Below are positions 1 to 8,566 of a stretch of 64,000 nt of DNA, one piece after another; the stretch's first letter is position 1, and each line of letters begins with the position of its first letter. The notes beneath the pieces were generated by a model that worked only from the letters and a program-made list of their open reading frames with translations, made no database searches and was not told the DNA's origin. The position numbers were made by a program, and so were the translations under genes. The DNA is from Metarhizobium sp964253915 (GTDB lineage: Bacteria > Pseudomonadota > Alphaproteobacteria > Rhizobiales > Rhizobiaceae): contig NZ_CAXUSG020000005.1 in the NCBI RefSeq assembly GCF_964253915.1, positions 248,001 to 312,000 of the forward strand, in the 5' to 3' direction.

Positions 1-1105
1 TGGCGACGATTTCGATCGAATGGCCGGTCTGGTTCAGGATCGTTCCGCCAACGGCGACCAGATCCGCATAACCGATGGCGACGGCCAGCGACGAGTTCTT
101 GATGAGGTTGAGGTACTGGCTCGTCAGCGGTGGAATGATGATTCGAAGCGCTTGCGGCAGGATGATCAGCCGTGTCGTCAGGCCCGGACGAACGCCGAGC
201 GCATGCGCCGCCTCGCTTTGTCCGTGGGCGACGCCCTTGATGCCGGCGCGGACGATTTCGGCGATGAAGGAGGCCGTGTAGAAAGACAAGGCCAGAAGCA
301 GCGACATGAATTCCGGGCCGATCGTCCCGCCGCCGGTCAGGTTGAATTTACCGGCGGTCGGTACGTCGAAGCTGAGCGGCCGGCCCTGCAGGTCGAAGGC
401 GACCAGCGGCAGCAATATCAGCAGGACCAGCACGACGGGAAGAACTGGAAAACGCTTGCCTGTGGCCATCTGCCGGGCGGAAACCCAGCGGGCGTGCATC
501 ACGGACAACACGATCGCCACGACGAGCGCCAGAACGACAAGCAGGAAGCCATCGCCGAAGATGGGCTTGGGGAAGAAGATCCCGCGGTTGTTCAGGAAGA
601 CATCGAACGGCAGTTCGATCGAGGCGCGAACCTGCGGCAGGATGTTGATGACGCCGACATACCAGAAGAAGATCACCAGGAGTGGCGGTATGTTGCGAAA
701 CAGTTCGACATAGACCGTACACAGCTTGGCGATCAGCCAGTTGCTGGAAAGGCGGCCGATGCCGACGATCAACCCGACCACGGTTGCGAGGATGATGCCG
801 ACGAAAGCGACCAGAAGCGTGTTGAGAAATCCGACCTCCAGCGCCCGCAGGTAGCTGTGATCGCTGGAATATTCGATCAGCGACTGACCGAGGTCGAAGC
901 CGGCGCGCCCTTGCAGGAAGCCGAAGCCCGACGAGATGTTGGCACGCCTGAGATTGTCGACCGTATTGCTGTAGATGACGTAGAAAAAGGCTACGAGGCC
1001 GATGACTGTCAGTGCCTGATAGAAGACACCGCGCACTTTCGGGTCGTAGAGAGGTGAAGCCGCCGGCGCTCGCGAATGCGCGAGCTTGTCCTGCATCATT
1101 GCCAT
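1..1105 (-). CDS. aapQ: General L-amino acid ABC transporter permease AapQ (3' end outside window)
   Basis: Inner-membrane permease of the broad-range Aap amino-acid importer, expected to pair with AapM and to receive substrate from AapJ. Reading the minus strand from the ATG at 1105 gives 368 codons with no stop. The N-terminal tail is followed by hydrophobic segments, and a classic EAA loop of polar amino-acid permeases lies at about residues 283-305 (EIVRAGIKGVAHGQSEAA), the contact site for the ATPase. The C-terminus and presumably aapM and aapP lie beyond the left edge. It follows aapJ on the same strand with a 93-bp gap that contains a strong stem-loop. Upstream ATGs at 1099 and 1096 are also in frame; 1105 is preceded by an AGGGG stretch. 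Confidence 0.93.
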   Translation of the reverse strand, partial: MAMMQDKLAHSRAPAASPLYDPKVRGVFYQALTVIGLVAFFYVIYSNTVDNLRRANISSGFGFLQGRAGFDLGQSLIEYSSDHSYLRALEVGFLNTLLVAFVGIILATVVGLIVGIGRLSSNWLIAKLCTVYVELFRNIPPLLVIFFWYVGVINILPQVRASIELPFDVFLNNRGIFFPKPIFGDGFLLVVLALVVAIVLSVMHARWVSARQMATGKRFPVLPVVLVLLILLPLVAFDLQGRPLSFDVPTAGKFNLTGGGTIGPEFMSLLLALSFYTASFIAEIVRAGIKGVAHGQSEAAHALGVRPGLTTRLIILPQALRIIIPPLTSQYLNLIKNSSLAVAIGYADLVAVGGTILNQTGHSIEIVA

Positions 1106-1162
1106 GTTTTCCCCTGGTGCTGTTTTCGCCCTTGTTTTTGGGCGTTTTCTTTTATCAGCGGA

Positions 1163-1186
1163 GGGGAGGCGGCGAACCGCCTCCCC
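1163..1186 (-). terminator. Stem-loop between aapJ and aapQ (possible attenuator)
   Basis: A perfect 10-bp GC-rich stem (1163-1172 with 1177-1186) closes a 4-base loop just after the aapJ stop codon. Read on the minus strand it is followed by an A-rich rather than a T-rich stretch, so it is not a classic intrinsic terminator. Such hairpins after binding-protein genes commonly stabilise the upstream mRNA or cut read-through, giving more binding protein than permease; that role is inferred here. Confidence 0.6.
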
Positions 1187-1198
1187 GAGGTCGAGGAA

Positions 1199-2227
1199 TT
1201 AGCGGATCGGCGGCGAGTACTGCAGGCCGTCCTTGGTCCAAAGCGCATTGAGACCACGTTCGATCTTCAGCGGGCTGCCGGCACCGACATTGCGCTCGAA
1301 GGATTCGCCGTAGTTACCGACCTGTTTGACGATGTTGTAGGCCCAGGCGTTGTCCAGACCGAGGTCCTTGCCGATCGTCGAGCCTTCTTCCTGGCCGAGG
1401 AAGCGCTTGATGTCGGGGTTTTCAGAGGCCTTCATCTCGTCGACATTTGCCTGGGTGATGCCGAATTCTTCGGCGCTCACCATCGCATAGTGAGCCCAGC
1501 TGACGATGTCGAACCACTGGTCGTCACCCTGGCGAACGGCCGGGCCGAGCGGCTCCTTGGAGATGATTTCCGGCAGGATCATGTGATCGTCCGGCTTCGA
1601 CAGCGTCAGGCGGATTGCATAGAGGCCGGACTGGTCGGTGGTGTAGACGTCGCACTTGCCGGCGTCATAGGCCTGGTCGACTTCTTCCTGCTTTTCGAAG
1701 ACGGTCAGCTTGTATTCCATCTTGTTGGCTTTGAAGTAGTCGGCAAGGTTGAGTTCGGTGGTCGTACCGCTTTGGACGCAGACCGATGCGCCGGAAAGCT
1801 CGAGCGCCGATTTCACGCCGAGTTCCTTGCGGGCCATGAAGCCCTGGCCGTCATAGTAGTTGACGGTGCGGAAGTTGAAGCCGAGCTGCGTATCGCGGCT
1901 GATCGTCCAGGTGGTGTTGCGGGCGAGAAGGTCGATTTCGCCGGACTGCAGGGCCGGGAAGCGATCCTTGGCCGAGAGGGGCGTGTACTTAACCTTGGTC
2001 GCATCACCGAAAACAGCGGCCGCCACGGCCTTGCAGTAGTCGATATCGAGGCCCGACCAGTTGCCGCTGCTATCCTGCGACGCAAAGCCGAGAAGACCGG
2101 CGCCGTTCACGCCGCACTGGACGAATCCCTTCGCCTTGACGTCATCGAGTTTGGCTGCGGACGCGCCCGAAGCGCTTAGAGCCACCACCGCTGCGCCAAT
2201 TGCCGCCGACAGAAGCTTGTAATTCAT
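1199..2227 (-). CDS. aapJ: General L-amino acid-binding periplasmic protein AapJ
   Basis: Periplasmic solute-binding protein of the Aap transporter, 342 aa, family SBP_bac_3. The start is ATG 2227, giving MNYKLLSAAIG and a typical signal peptide ending in ASGASA at about residue 23. A longer upstream in-frame start (MTKTTEKRLGK) would spoil the signal peptide and is not used; GTTGGGAAAA precedes the chosen ATG. The mature protein has the family pattern of GVNGAGLLGFA and a C-terminal region ending in LQYSPPIR. It is first in the operon and is followed by aapQ. The 361-bp region upstream should carry the promoter. Confidence 0.95.
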   Translation of the reverse strand: MNYKLLSAAIGAAVVALSASGASAAKLDDVKAKGFVQCGVNGAGLLGFASQDSSGNWSGLDIDYCKAVAAAVFGDATKVKYTPLSAKDRFPALQSGEIDLLARNTTWTISRDTQLGFNFRTVNYYDGQGFMARKELGVKSALELSGASVCVQSGTTTELNLADYFKANKMEYKLTVFEKQEEVDQAYDAGKCDVYTTDQSGLYAIRLTLSKPDDHMILPEIISKEPLGPAVRQGDDQWFDIVSWAHYAMVSAEEFGITQANVDEMKASENPDIKRFLGQEEGSTIGKDLGLDNAWAYNIVKQVGNYGESFERNVGAGSPLKIERGLNALWTKDGLQYSPPIR

Positions 2228-2588
2228 TTTTCCCAACCTTTTTTCTGTTGTTTTTGTCATCGTGAAAGCATGCGCGGACGAGCCGACTTTCGATGCCTCA
2301 CATTTCTCGCTGACCTCCCGGTGCGAGTGCTGCTATCACAGTCGTAAATAGCCCTAGGGTCAAGTCTCGCGTTCGAAATTCAATTTTGAAACCTCATTTT
2401 TACCGATAAGGGCCGGAAAAACAGGCAAACGCGCCCAATTCGAGCAGCCGGCTGCATAAATTTCTACCGTTGCGGCTGGCGCAACAACCATGGTGTCCGG
2501 AATGAAACGGTGGCGATTGTGGGTTGACCATCGTCGCCGGCTTGGCGAAGACTGGCGGCTTCATTCCGTATCACAAGCAGATTCATCC
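2228..2588. other. Gene-free region between divergent aapJ and metC
   Basis: 361 bp with no convincing gene. The left part (about 2330-2420) is less GC-rich than its surroundings and is the likely promoter area of aapJ, which in rhizobia responds to nitrogen status. An in-frame upstream extension of the metC reading frame reaches 2490 but lacks family resemblance. I could not identify a clear sigma-54 or NtrC site by eye. Confidence 0.5.
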
Positions 2589-3779
2589 ATGACACGACAC
2601 GATAATTCCAAAGACGAAGCCGGCATGAACACGCGGCTTGCCCATCTCGGCCCGTCGCCGCACGATTACCACGGTTTCGTCAATCCTCCCGTCGTCCACG
2701 CTTCCACAGTGCTGTTCCCGAACGCCCGTACGATGGAAACGCGGAGCCAGAAGTACACCTATGGCACCCGCGGCACGCCGACCACCGACGCGCTTTGCGA
2801 TGCGATCAACGAGCTGGAGGGTTCTGCGGGAACGATACTCGTGCCGTCCGGGCTGACGGCCGTCACCGTGCCGTTCCTTGCCTTCCTGTCTGCCGGGGAT
2901 CACGCGCTGATCGTCGATTCGGTGTATTTTCCGACGCGGCATTTCTGCGATACCATGCTGAAACGCCTAGGGGTTTCCGTCGACTATTACGATCCGGCGA
3001 TCGGCGCGAACATCGAGACGCTGATCAAGCCGAACACCAAACTGGTGCATACAGAAGCCCCCGGCTCGAACACGTTCGAGATGCAGGATATTGCCGCGAT
3101 CTCGGCGGTGGCGCACCGGCACGGCGCGGTCGTGACGATGGACAATACCTGGGCAACGCCGATCTATTTCAAGCCGCTGGATTTCGGCGTCGACGTCTCC
3201 ATCCATGCCGCGACGAAATATCCGGCCGGCCATTCCGATGTCCTGCTCGGAACCGTGTCGGCCAATGCCGCCACCTGGCCGCAACTTCTGGAAACGCACG
3301 GCACGTTGGGCATCTGCGGATCGCCGGATGATTCCTACCAGGTGCTGCGCGGCTTGCGGACGATGGGCGTCCGGCTTGCCCGGCATCAGGAAAGCGCGCT
3401 TTCGGTGGCATCGTGGCTTGAGGGCAGGGAGGATGTCGCCCGCGTGCTGCATCCGGCCTTGCCGAGTTTTCCGGGGCACGATCTCTGGAAACGCGATTTC
3501 AAGGGTTCCAGCGGCATTTTTTCCTTCGTGCTGGCAGCGGATAACCCGGAAAAATTCAAGCCGAAGGCGCATGCCTTTCTCGATGCGTTGCGTTATTTCG
3601 GCCTCGGTTATTCCTGGGGCGGATATGAAAGCCTTGCCGTGCATGTCGGCCTTGGCGATCGCCGCATCTGCAAGGCGCCGGCGGAAGGTCCGGTTCTGCG
3701 GTTGCAGATCGGCCTCGAAGACGTCGCCGATCTCAAGAAGGATCTCGAAGCCGGTTTTGCCGCAGCCGCGGCTGTCTGA
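2589..3779 (+). CDS. metC: Cystathionine beta-lyase (PLP-dependent)
   Basis: Cleaves cystathionine to homocysteine, pyruvate and ammonia in methionine synthesis; cytoplasmic, PLP fold type I of the Cys/Met metabolism family. From ATG 2589 the product is 396 aa, the usual size for this lyase. Recognisable elements are the TYGTRGTPTTDALCDAI motif near the N-terminus, the MDNTWATP segment and the Schiff-base lysine in ATKYPAGHSD at about residue 210. The frame is open back to 2490, but those 33 residues look non-homologous. The ribosome-binding site at 2589 is weak, so the exact start is uncertain. The gene ends directly against the next convergent gene. Confidence 0.92.
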   Translation: MTRHDNSKDEAGMNTRLAHLGPSPHDYHGFVNPPVVHASTVLFPNARTMETRSQKYTYGTRGTPTTDALCDAINELEGSAGTILVPSGLTAVTVPFLAFLSAGDHALIVDSVYFPTRHFCDTMLKRLGVSVDYYDPAIGANIETLIKPNTKLVHTEAPGSNTFEMQDIAAISAVAHRHGAVVTMDNTWATPIYFKPLDFGVDVSIHAATKYPAGHSDVLLGTVSANAATWPQLLETHGTLGICGSPDDSYQVLRGLRTMGVRLARHQESALSVASWLEGREDVARVLHPALPSFPGHDLWKRDFKGSSGIFSFVLAADNPEKFKPKAHAFLDALRYFGLGYSWGGYESLAVHVGLGDRRICKAPAEGPVLRLQIGLEDVADLKKDLEAGFAAAAAV

Positions 3780-4922
3780 TCAATCTTCGGCGCGATAGCC
3801 GTAGATCCAGTCCAGATCCGCCGCAAGCGCTTGCGGCGGCCGCATGCCGAGCACGATGTCGCGAGCGAGCCGCACCGGACCGCGCGCATGGTAGGCGAAC
3901 TTGTTGAAGGCGCCGCGCCTGCGCACCTGCTCCACGCGCTGGCGGCGGTGGGCTTCGAAATCCGCAAGGGCTGCGCCCAACGGCATCCGGGCCACACGTC
4001 CCACCAGTTCGAAAGCATCCTCGATCGCCATCGCCGCACCCTGGGCCGCAAACGGCATCATCGCATGGGCGGCGTCGCCGATCAGCACGGTCCTGGCGCC
4101 GTCCTGCCAGCTGCCGGATCCGACTTCGTAGAGCGGCCAGAATGTCGGCGCCGGGGCTTGGGCGAGAAGGCGTTCGATGGAGGGATGCCAGCGGCGGAAA
4201 GCATCCCTCAACGCGCGCTCGTCACCCACGGAAACCGGATCAGCCTTGGAGGCGATAGCGACGAGGTTGATGCAGCCGGCATCCCGCAAAGGATAGCAGA
4301 CGAGATGCGAGGAGGGGCCGAGGAAGGCGGTGACGTTTTTTCGGTCGATGAAATCCGGCGCCTGTGCGTCCGGAACGGTGATGCGCCAGGCGACGTTGCC
4401 GGAGAATCGTGCCTGCGGCGCTCCGGGCACCAGAGCACGGACAACGGAGCGCACGCCATCTGCGCCGACGACAAGATCCGGTTCCATGCCGGCGATGTTC
4501 GTTATTGCCTGCCTGTCGGCGACATCCAGCCTCTGTCCGAGCACGAGGCGGCAGAGAGGATGAACCTGCGTGGCCGAAAGCAGCGCCTGTTGCAGGCTCG
4601 ATCGATGCAGCACGCCGTAAGGTGCGTCCCAGCGTTGCCGCGCGCTCCGGCCGCTGGGAACGGCTGTCAGCCGGCGCAGGCTGGTGCCGGACCGCAATTC
4701 GATGGATTCGGGCTCCATCCAGATCGCTTCGAGGGAAGCGAGCACGCCCAGTTCGGCAAGAATCCGCGAAGCATTCGGCGACACTTGCAGGCCGGCGCCG
4801 ACTTCCGTCAGTTCCGCTGCCTGCTCGATCACGGTCGAGGAAATGCCCTTGCGGGCGAAACACAGAGCCGCCGTCAAGCCGGCGATGCCGGCCCCGACGA
4901 TTGCGACGCTACGGACGGGCAT
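3780..4922 (-). CDS. FAD-dependent monooxygenase (salicylate/3-hydroxybenzoate hydroxylase type)
   Basis: 380-aa flavoprotein of the class A aromatic hydroxylase family. It has the Rossmann motif VAIVGAGIAGLTAAL at residues 6-20, the DG motif VVGADGVRSV near 151-160 and the GD motif VLIGDAAHAMMPFAAQGAAM at 279-298, all hallmarks of NAD(P)H-dependent FAD hydroxylases. The substrate cannot be read from sequence, and no ring-cleavage genes lie nearby, so a catabolic role is not supported by context. Its stop codon begins at the base after the metC stop, so the two genes are convergent with no gap. It lies 12 bases downstream of the zinc-finger gene on the same strand. Confidence 0.88.
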   Translation of the reverse strand: MPVRSVAIVGAGIAGLTAALCFARKGISSTVIEQAAELTEVGAGLQVSPNASRILAELGVLASLEAIWMEPESIELRSGTSLRRLTAVPSGRSARQRWDAPYGVLHRSSLQQALLSATQVHPLCRLVLGQRLDVADRQAITNIAGMEPDLVVGADGVRSVVRALVPGAPQARFSGNVAWRITVPDAQAPDFIDRKNVTAFLGPSSHLVCYPLRDAGCINLVAIASKADPVSVGDERALRDAFRRWHPSIERLLAQAPAPTFWPLYEVGSGSWQDGARTVLIGDAAHAMMPFAAQGAAMAIEDAFELVGRVARMPLGAALADFEAHRRQRVEQVRRRGAFNKFAYHARGPVRLARDIVLGMRPPQALAADLDWIYGYRAED

Positions 4923-4934
4923 GATTGCCGGCCG

Positions 4935-5183
4935 TCACGCGGCCTTGACGTGGAAGGTGCATCCCGGCGGGTTGGTTTCGCTCGCCTTCAGCGACGGATT
5001 GTAGCGAAAAAGCGTCGAGCAGTAGGAACAGACCTTTTCCGTCTCGTCGCCCATGTCGATGAAGATGTGCGGGTGATCGTAGGGAATGGAAGCGCCCGTG
5101 CACATGAATTCCTTGACGCCGATCTCGATCATCCGATGTCCGCCGTCGTTCTGAAAATGCGGGATTGAGTGTCCGGCTGCCAT
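4935..5183 (-). CDS. Zinc-finger CHCC domain protein (NDUFS6-like)
   Basis: 82-aa protein of the CHCC zinc-finger family, related to the C-terminal part of mitochondrial complex I subunit NDUFS6. Candidate zinc ligands are Cys28, His37 or His39, and the Cys52-x2-Cys55 pair in VCSYCSTLF. ATG 5183 is chosen because GGAG lies 7 bases upstream; a TTG four codons earlier is the only longer option. It probably shares a transcript with the downstream FAD monooxygenase. The link to complex I comes from family knowledge; no nuo genes are in the window. Confidence 0.85.
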   Translation of the reverse strand: MAAGHSIPHFQNDGGHRMIEIGVKEFMCTGASIPYDHPHIFIDMGDETEKVCSYCSTLFRYNPSLKASETNPPGCTFHVKAA

Positions 5184-5337
5184 GTCATTCTCCAATGCGT
5201 CTGTTTGCGGCGGACATTATATGCCTTCGTTTCAAATGTGTAGATGCGAAGTGTCGCGGAAAACACAGAAGTTTCGGCAAGGCAGGGTTCACCACGGCGC
5301 GCCGATCTCTTATGGTCGCGGCAAAAAGGACCTGTCG

Positions 5338-6123
5338 ATGAATCTCGATCCCCCGGATTTTTCCTATTTCATGCATGACGGCTTGCGGCTGGCCTATTTC
5401 GATGAGGGCGATGCCGCCGGCGAACCGGTGCTGCTGATCCATGGTTTTGCTTCCAGCGCCAGCGTCAACTGGGTCTATCCGGGCTGGCTCAAGACGCTGG
5501 GAGACGCCGGATTCCGGGTGATCGCCATTGATAATCGCGGCCACGGCACGAGCGACAAACCGCATGATCCGGCGGCCTATCATGTGCCGCTGATGGCTGG
5601 AGACGCGGCGGCGCTGCTCGATCATCTCGGCCTGCCGGACGCCCATGTCATGGGATATTCGATGGGCGCGCGGATTTCGGCTTTCCTGGCGCTGGGGCAT
5701 CCGCATCGCGTCCGCTCGCTGATCTTCGGCGGACTGGGCATCGGCATGATCGACGGCGTCGGTGACTGGGATCCGATCGCAGACGCCCTCCTGGCCACGT
5801 CCATAGACGACGTCACGCATGAGCGCGGAAAAATGTTCCGCGCCTTTGCCGACCAGACAAAAAGCGACCGTCTGGCACTGGCCGCCTGCATCCGCACCTC
5901 GCGGGACGCGATCACCGCCGAGGAGATCGGCCGCATCGATGTTCCGGCCCTGATTGCCGTCGGCACCAAGGACGATATCGCCGGCTCGCCGCAGGAACTG
6001 GCGGCGCTGATGCGCGATGCGCGGGCCCTGGACATCCCCAATCGCGATCACATGCTGGCGGTCGGCGACCGGGTGTTCAAGAAGGCGGCGCTGGATTTTT
6101 ATGCTGAAATCGCGGCTGCCTGA
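5338..6123 (+). CDS. Alpha/beta hydrolase
   Basis: 261-aa alpha/beta-hydrolase-fold protein. Visible elements are the oxyanion segment LLIHGFASS (about 33-40), DNRGHGTSDKP (65-75), the nucleophile elbow GYSMGAR with Ser108, an acidic residue in VGTKDD and the catalytic histidine in NRDHMLAVGD near the C-terminus. The start at ATG 5338 follows AAAAAGGA at good spacing; the open frame upstream to 5182 has no homology. It diverges from the zinc-finger gene. The substrate is unknown; epoxide hydrolase and carboxylesterase annotations are common for this family and unsupported here. Confidence 0.88.
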   Translation: MNLDPPDFSYFMHDGLRLAYFDEGDAAGEPVLLIHGFASSASVNWVYPGWLKTLGDAGFRVIAIDNRGHGTSDKPHDPAAYHVPLMAGDAAALLDHLGLPDAHVMGYSMGARISAFLALGHPHRVRSLIFGGLGIGMIDGVGDWDPIADALLATSIDDVTHERGKMFRAFADQTKSDRLALAACIRTSRDAITAEEIGRIDVPALIAVGTKDDIAGSPQELAALMRDARALDIPNRDHMLAVGDRVFKKAALDFYAEIAAA

Positions 6124-6213
6124 GGCAGTGGATTTCTTCCGTGGACAGCCATCTGGTTTTGTTTGCCATTTGTCGTATATAATGGCGAACGACGGGTAAT
6201 GAGGAGACCGAAT

Positions 6214-7038
6214 ATGGTCGCGAAAACTGACGTTCGCCTGAGCGAACACGTCAAGACGATGGATCCCATCTGGGACAGCCTGCGCCAGGAAGCGCGCAGC
6301 GCCGCCGAACAGGATCCGATCCTTGCCGCTTTCTTCTATTCGACCGTATTGAACCATCGCTCGCTCGAAGACTGTGTCATCTATCGCATCTGCGAGCGCC
6401 TCGGCAATTCCGAGGTCCAGGCGAGCCTTCTGCGCCAGGCTTTCGAAGAGATGCTGGCCGACTGGCCGGAATGGGGCAACATCCTGCGCGTCGATATCCA
6501 GGCGGTCTACGACCGTGACCCCGCCTGCCTGCGCTTCATGGAGCCGGTCCTCTATTTCAAGGGTTTTCATGCCATCCAGACGCATCGGCTGGCGCATTGG
6601 CTGGTGAACCACGGCCGGCGTGACTTTGCGCTCTACCTGCAGAGCCGGTCCTCCAGCGTCTTCCAGACGGATATCAATCCGGCAGCGCGTATCGGCAAGG
6701 GTATCTTCCTCGACCATGCGACCGGCCTGGTGGTCGGCGAGACGGCCGTGATCGGCGACAACGTGTCGATTCTTCACGGCGTCACGCTCGGCGGCACCGG
6801 CAAGGAAGGCAGCGACCGCCATCCGAAGATCGCCAACGGCGTGCTGATCGGCGCCGGCGCCAAGATTCTTGGCAACATCGAGATCGGCCATTGCTCGCGG
6901 GTCGCGGCCGGTTCGGTGGTGTTGAAAGCCGTTCCGCCGAAGACCACGGTCGCCGGCGTGCCGGCGCGTGTCGTCGGGGAGGCGGGGTGTTCCGAGCCGT
7001 CCCGCGCCATGGACCAGTTGATCAGCGCGATCGACTGA
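6214..7038 (+). CDS. cysE: Serine O-acetyltransferase
   Basis: Acetylates L-serine with acetyl-CoA, the first step of cysteine synthesis; cytoplasmic hexamer. The 274-aa protein starts at ATG 6214 behind GAGGAGA. The N-terminal helical SATase domain (DPIWDSLRQEARSAAEQDP) is followed by a left-handed beta-helix built from hexapeptide repeats. The active-site segment FLDHATGLVVGETAVIGDN and the GVTLGGTGK loop are intact. The C-terminus is short and rich in polar residues and does not end in the usual Ile that inserts into cysteine synthase, although it does end in isoleucine-aspartate. It stands alone and no sulfur regulator lies adjacent. Confidence 0.95.
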   Translation: MVAKTDVRLSEHVKTMDPIWDSLRQEARSAAEQDPILAAFFYSTVLNHRSLEDCVIYRICERLGNSEVQASLLRQAFEEMLADWPEWGNILRVDIQAVYDRDPACLRFMEPVLYFKGFHAIQTHRLAHWLVNHGRRDFALYLQSRSSSVFQTDINPAARIGKGIFLDHATGLVVGETAVIGDNVSILHGVTLGGTGKEGSDRHPKIANGVLIGAGAKILGNIEIGHCSRVAAGSVVLKAVPPKTTVAGVPARVVGEAGCSEPSRAMDQLISAID

Positions 7039-7199
7039 TCGCTGCCCGCCAATGGTCTCCGTTGGGTGACAGGCATGCTACGGAACGGGCGTGGTATAAT
7101 CCCGTTTAAGATCGACTGAGCATTGTTGCCGGGCCTTTACACTGCGTCTTTTCCCATGCAACAAGCGGCGCAACCCGATAAACGCTGACGGAGACAATT

Positions 7200-7403
7200 G
7201 TGAAGCCGGACGAAATCAAGAAACTCGACGCTTATTTCAAGCGCACGCTCAACCCCGCCATCGTCGTCAAGGCGCGGCCGCGCAAGAACGATTCCGCTGA
7301 GGTCTATATCGGCGACGAGTTTCTCGGCGTGATCTTCCGTGACGATGAGGACGGCGATCTCTCCTACAGCTTCTCGATGGCTATTCTCGAAGACGATCTT
7401 TGA
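7200..7403 (+). CDS. DUF3126 family small protein
   Basis: 67-aa soluble protein starting at GTG 7200 with GGAGA upstream. The sequence KKLDAYFKRTLNP...VYIGDEFLGVIFRDDEDGD matches the alphaproteobacterial DUF3126 family as I remember it. The family is widespread and conserved in rhizobia, but I know of no experimental function. It follows cysE by 161 bp and is followed by a stem-loop that may end its transcript. Confidence 0.8.
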   Translation: MKPDEIKKLDAYFKRTLNPAIVVKARPRKNDSAEVYIGDEFLGVIFRDDEDGDLSYSFSMAILEDDL

Positions 7404-7415
7404 GTGACGAAATCC

Positions 7416-7446
7416 AAGCCGGCGGGCCTTGCCACGCCGGCTTTGC
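7416..7446 (+). terminator. Putative terminator after the DUF3126 gene
   Basis: A 9-bp perfect stem (7416-7424 with 7435-7443) around a 10-base loop starts 12 bases after the stop codon. The trailing tract is only a short CTTTG, so termination strength is doubtful. Confidence 0.45.
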
Positions 7447-7901
7447 CGTCTATTCCGGCTACACGCTTAGGACTAGACTGCGGTCGGCCAACCTTCGGCC
7501 CGCCATCAACCGCCCGTTTGCGGAAGCCACGCGAAAGTGGCCAGACTTCTCTTCGTAAAACGTTGAAAACCATCGCGATAGGATCGCACCGTTCGTCGCT
7601 GCGAGTGCGAGATAAAGCAGCATCTAGTGCACTGGAATCGTTTACCTGCGGTTGTGTATCGGGCTCGGCGCGAATTGGGAAAATTCGGGTTTTCCGCGAT
7701 GACTTATTTTGCCAAATGACAAGAATGTTTCCCTGTCGATAGGAAATTGAGCGTTTTTTGGCGCAGAATTCTTTTAAATTTAAAAAATGGAAGCGCAATT
7801 TTTTAAAAACATCGAGAAACGCTTCGGGGAACGAAAAAACCTTCCATCGGCTCCTTCATCGGTTCGTTACAATCTATGATTTCCTTGCGGCGCACAAAAT
7901 T

Positions 7902-7931
7902 CTTGACTTACCTTGTGCGCTGCACGTATGT
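7902..7931 (+). promoter_or_regulatory. Candidate sigma-70-type promoter of the phasin gene
   Basis: CTTGAC at 7902-7907 matches the alphaproteobacterial -35 consensus. A loose -10 (GTATGT, 7926-7931) follows after 18 bases. The start codon lies about 33 bases downstream, consistent with a short leader. The -10 match is poor, so this is tentative. Confidence 0.35.
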
Positions 7932-7963
7932 TTTGCGAACCAACCAACCAAAAGGGACGGGCT

Positions 7964-8311
7964 ATGTTCAACTTTGATGAAGCCAGCAAGAAGAGCAAGG
8001 AAGCCGCAGACACCGTGCTGAAGGGCTATTCGGAAGTTGCAAAGGGTTTCCAGGCAATCGCTGCGGAATCCGCCGAATACACCAAGAAGTCGTTCCAGGA
8101 CACCGTTGCCCACGTCGAGGCCTTGGCCGGCGTAAAGAGCATCGAGGCCGCCTTCGAGCTGCAGACCAACTTCGTCAAGGCCGCTTACGAAGGTTTTGTT
8201 GCCGAAGCCACCAAGCTCAACGAAATGTATGTCGACCTCGCCAAGACCGCCTACAAGCCTTACGAGGCGCCGCTTTCGCGCGTTTCGACTGCGTTGACGC
8301 CGGCTGCCTGA
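7964..8311 (+). CDS. Phasin family protein
   Basis: 115-aa helical protein that would coat polyhydroxybutyrate granules. It begins at ATG 7964 (MFNFDEASKKSKEAADTVLKGYSEVAKG) behind AAAGGGACGG. It is amphipathic and Ala/Lys-rich, with the ALAGVKSIEAAFELQTNFVKAAYEGFVAEATKLNEMY pattern of the rhizobial phasin_2 family. An upstream in-frame start at 7913 would add 17 residues with no homology. It stands alone between an AT-rich upstream region and a strong terminator, typical of a highly expressed single gene. Phasins of this size may also act as general coat or stress proteins. Confidence 0.88.
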   Translation: MFNFDEASKKSKEAADTVLKGYSEVAKGFQAIAAESAEYTKKSFQDTVAHVEALAGVKSIEAAFELQTNFVKAAYEGFVAEATKLNEMYVDLAKTAYKPYEAPLSRVSTALTPAA

Positions 8312-8341
8312 TAAGACCGGGCTGGACAATCGAGATCAATG

Positions 8342-8374
8342 GGCCGGTCGCCTGAAAGGGCGGCCGGCCTTTTT
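8342..8374 (+). terminator. Rho-independent terminator of the phasin gene
   Basis: An 11-bp stem (8342-8352 with 8359-8369, one G-T pair) with a 6-base loop is followed directly by five T residues. Confidence 0.88.
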
Positions 8375-8566
8375 CGTCGCGAAAGCCCGGCACCCGTTTG
8401 GCATGTCAGAAATATGAAGATTACTGCGAGGGGGAAGGCGAATTCCCGTTGCAGTGTTGGACAGGGGGCTTAAAATCCCCAAACAAAGACCTAAATTATG
8501 GTCACGGATGTTTGGCTTGCCGCTGCCCCAGAAGCGTGAGCCGCCACGTTTTGGGAATGATGAAAG

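Larger units (their letters stand above)
7404..7963. other. 560-bp region without a supported gene; AT-rich segment before the phasin
   Basis: No reading frame here resembles a protein: the longest plus-strand frame, 7404-7742, is low-complexity and basic, with no family look. From about 7740 to 7810 composition shifts sharply to A and T with runs of T and A, unlike the rest of the window. This could be an UP-type promoter element, a nucleoid-protein binding region, or a leader or small RNA locus for the phasin gene. Confidence 0.5.

Noticed and set aside
20..1057. 345-codon plus-strand frame at the left edge
   Set aside because: It lies opposite aapQ, whose minus-strand translation has clear permease motifs.
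7404..7742. 112-codon frame after the DUF3126 gene
   Set aside because: Basic, Ser/Pro/Arg-rich translation with no homology look; begins directly at the previous stop and spans a stem-loop.
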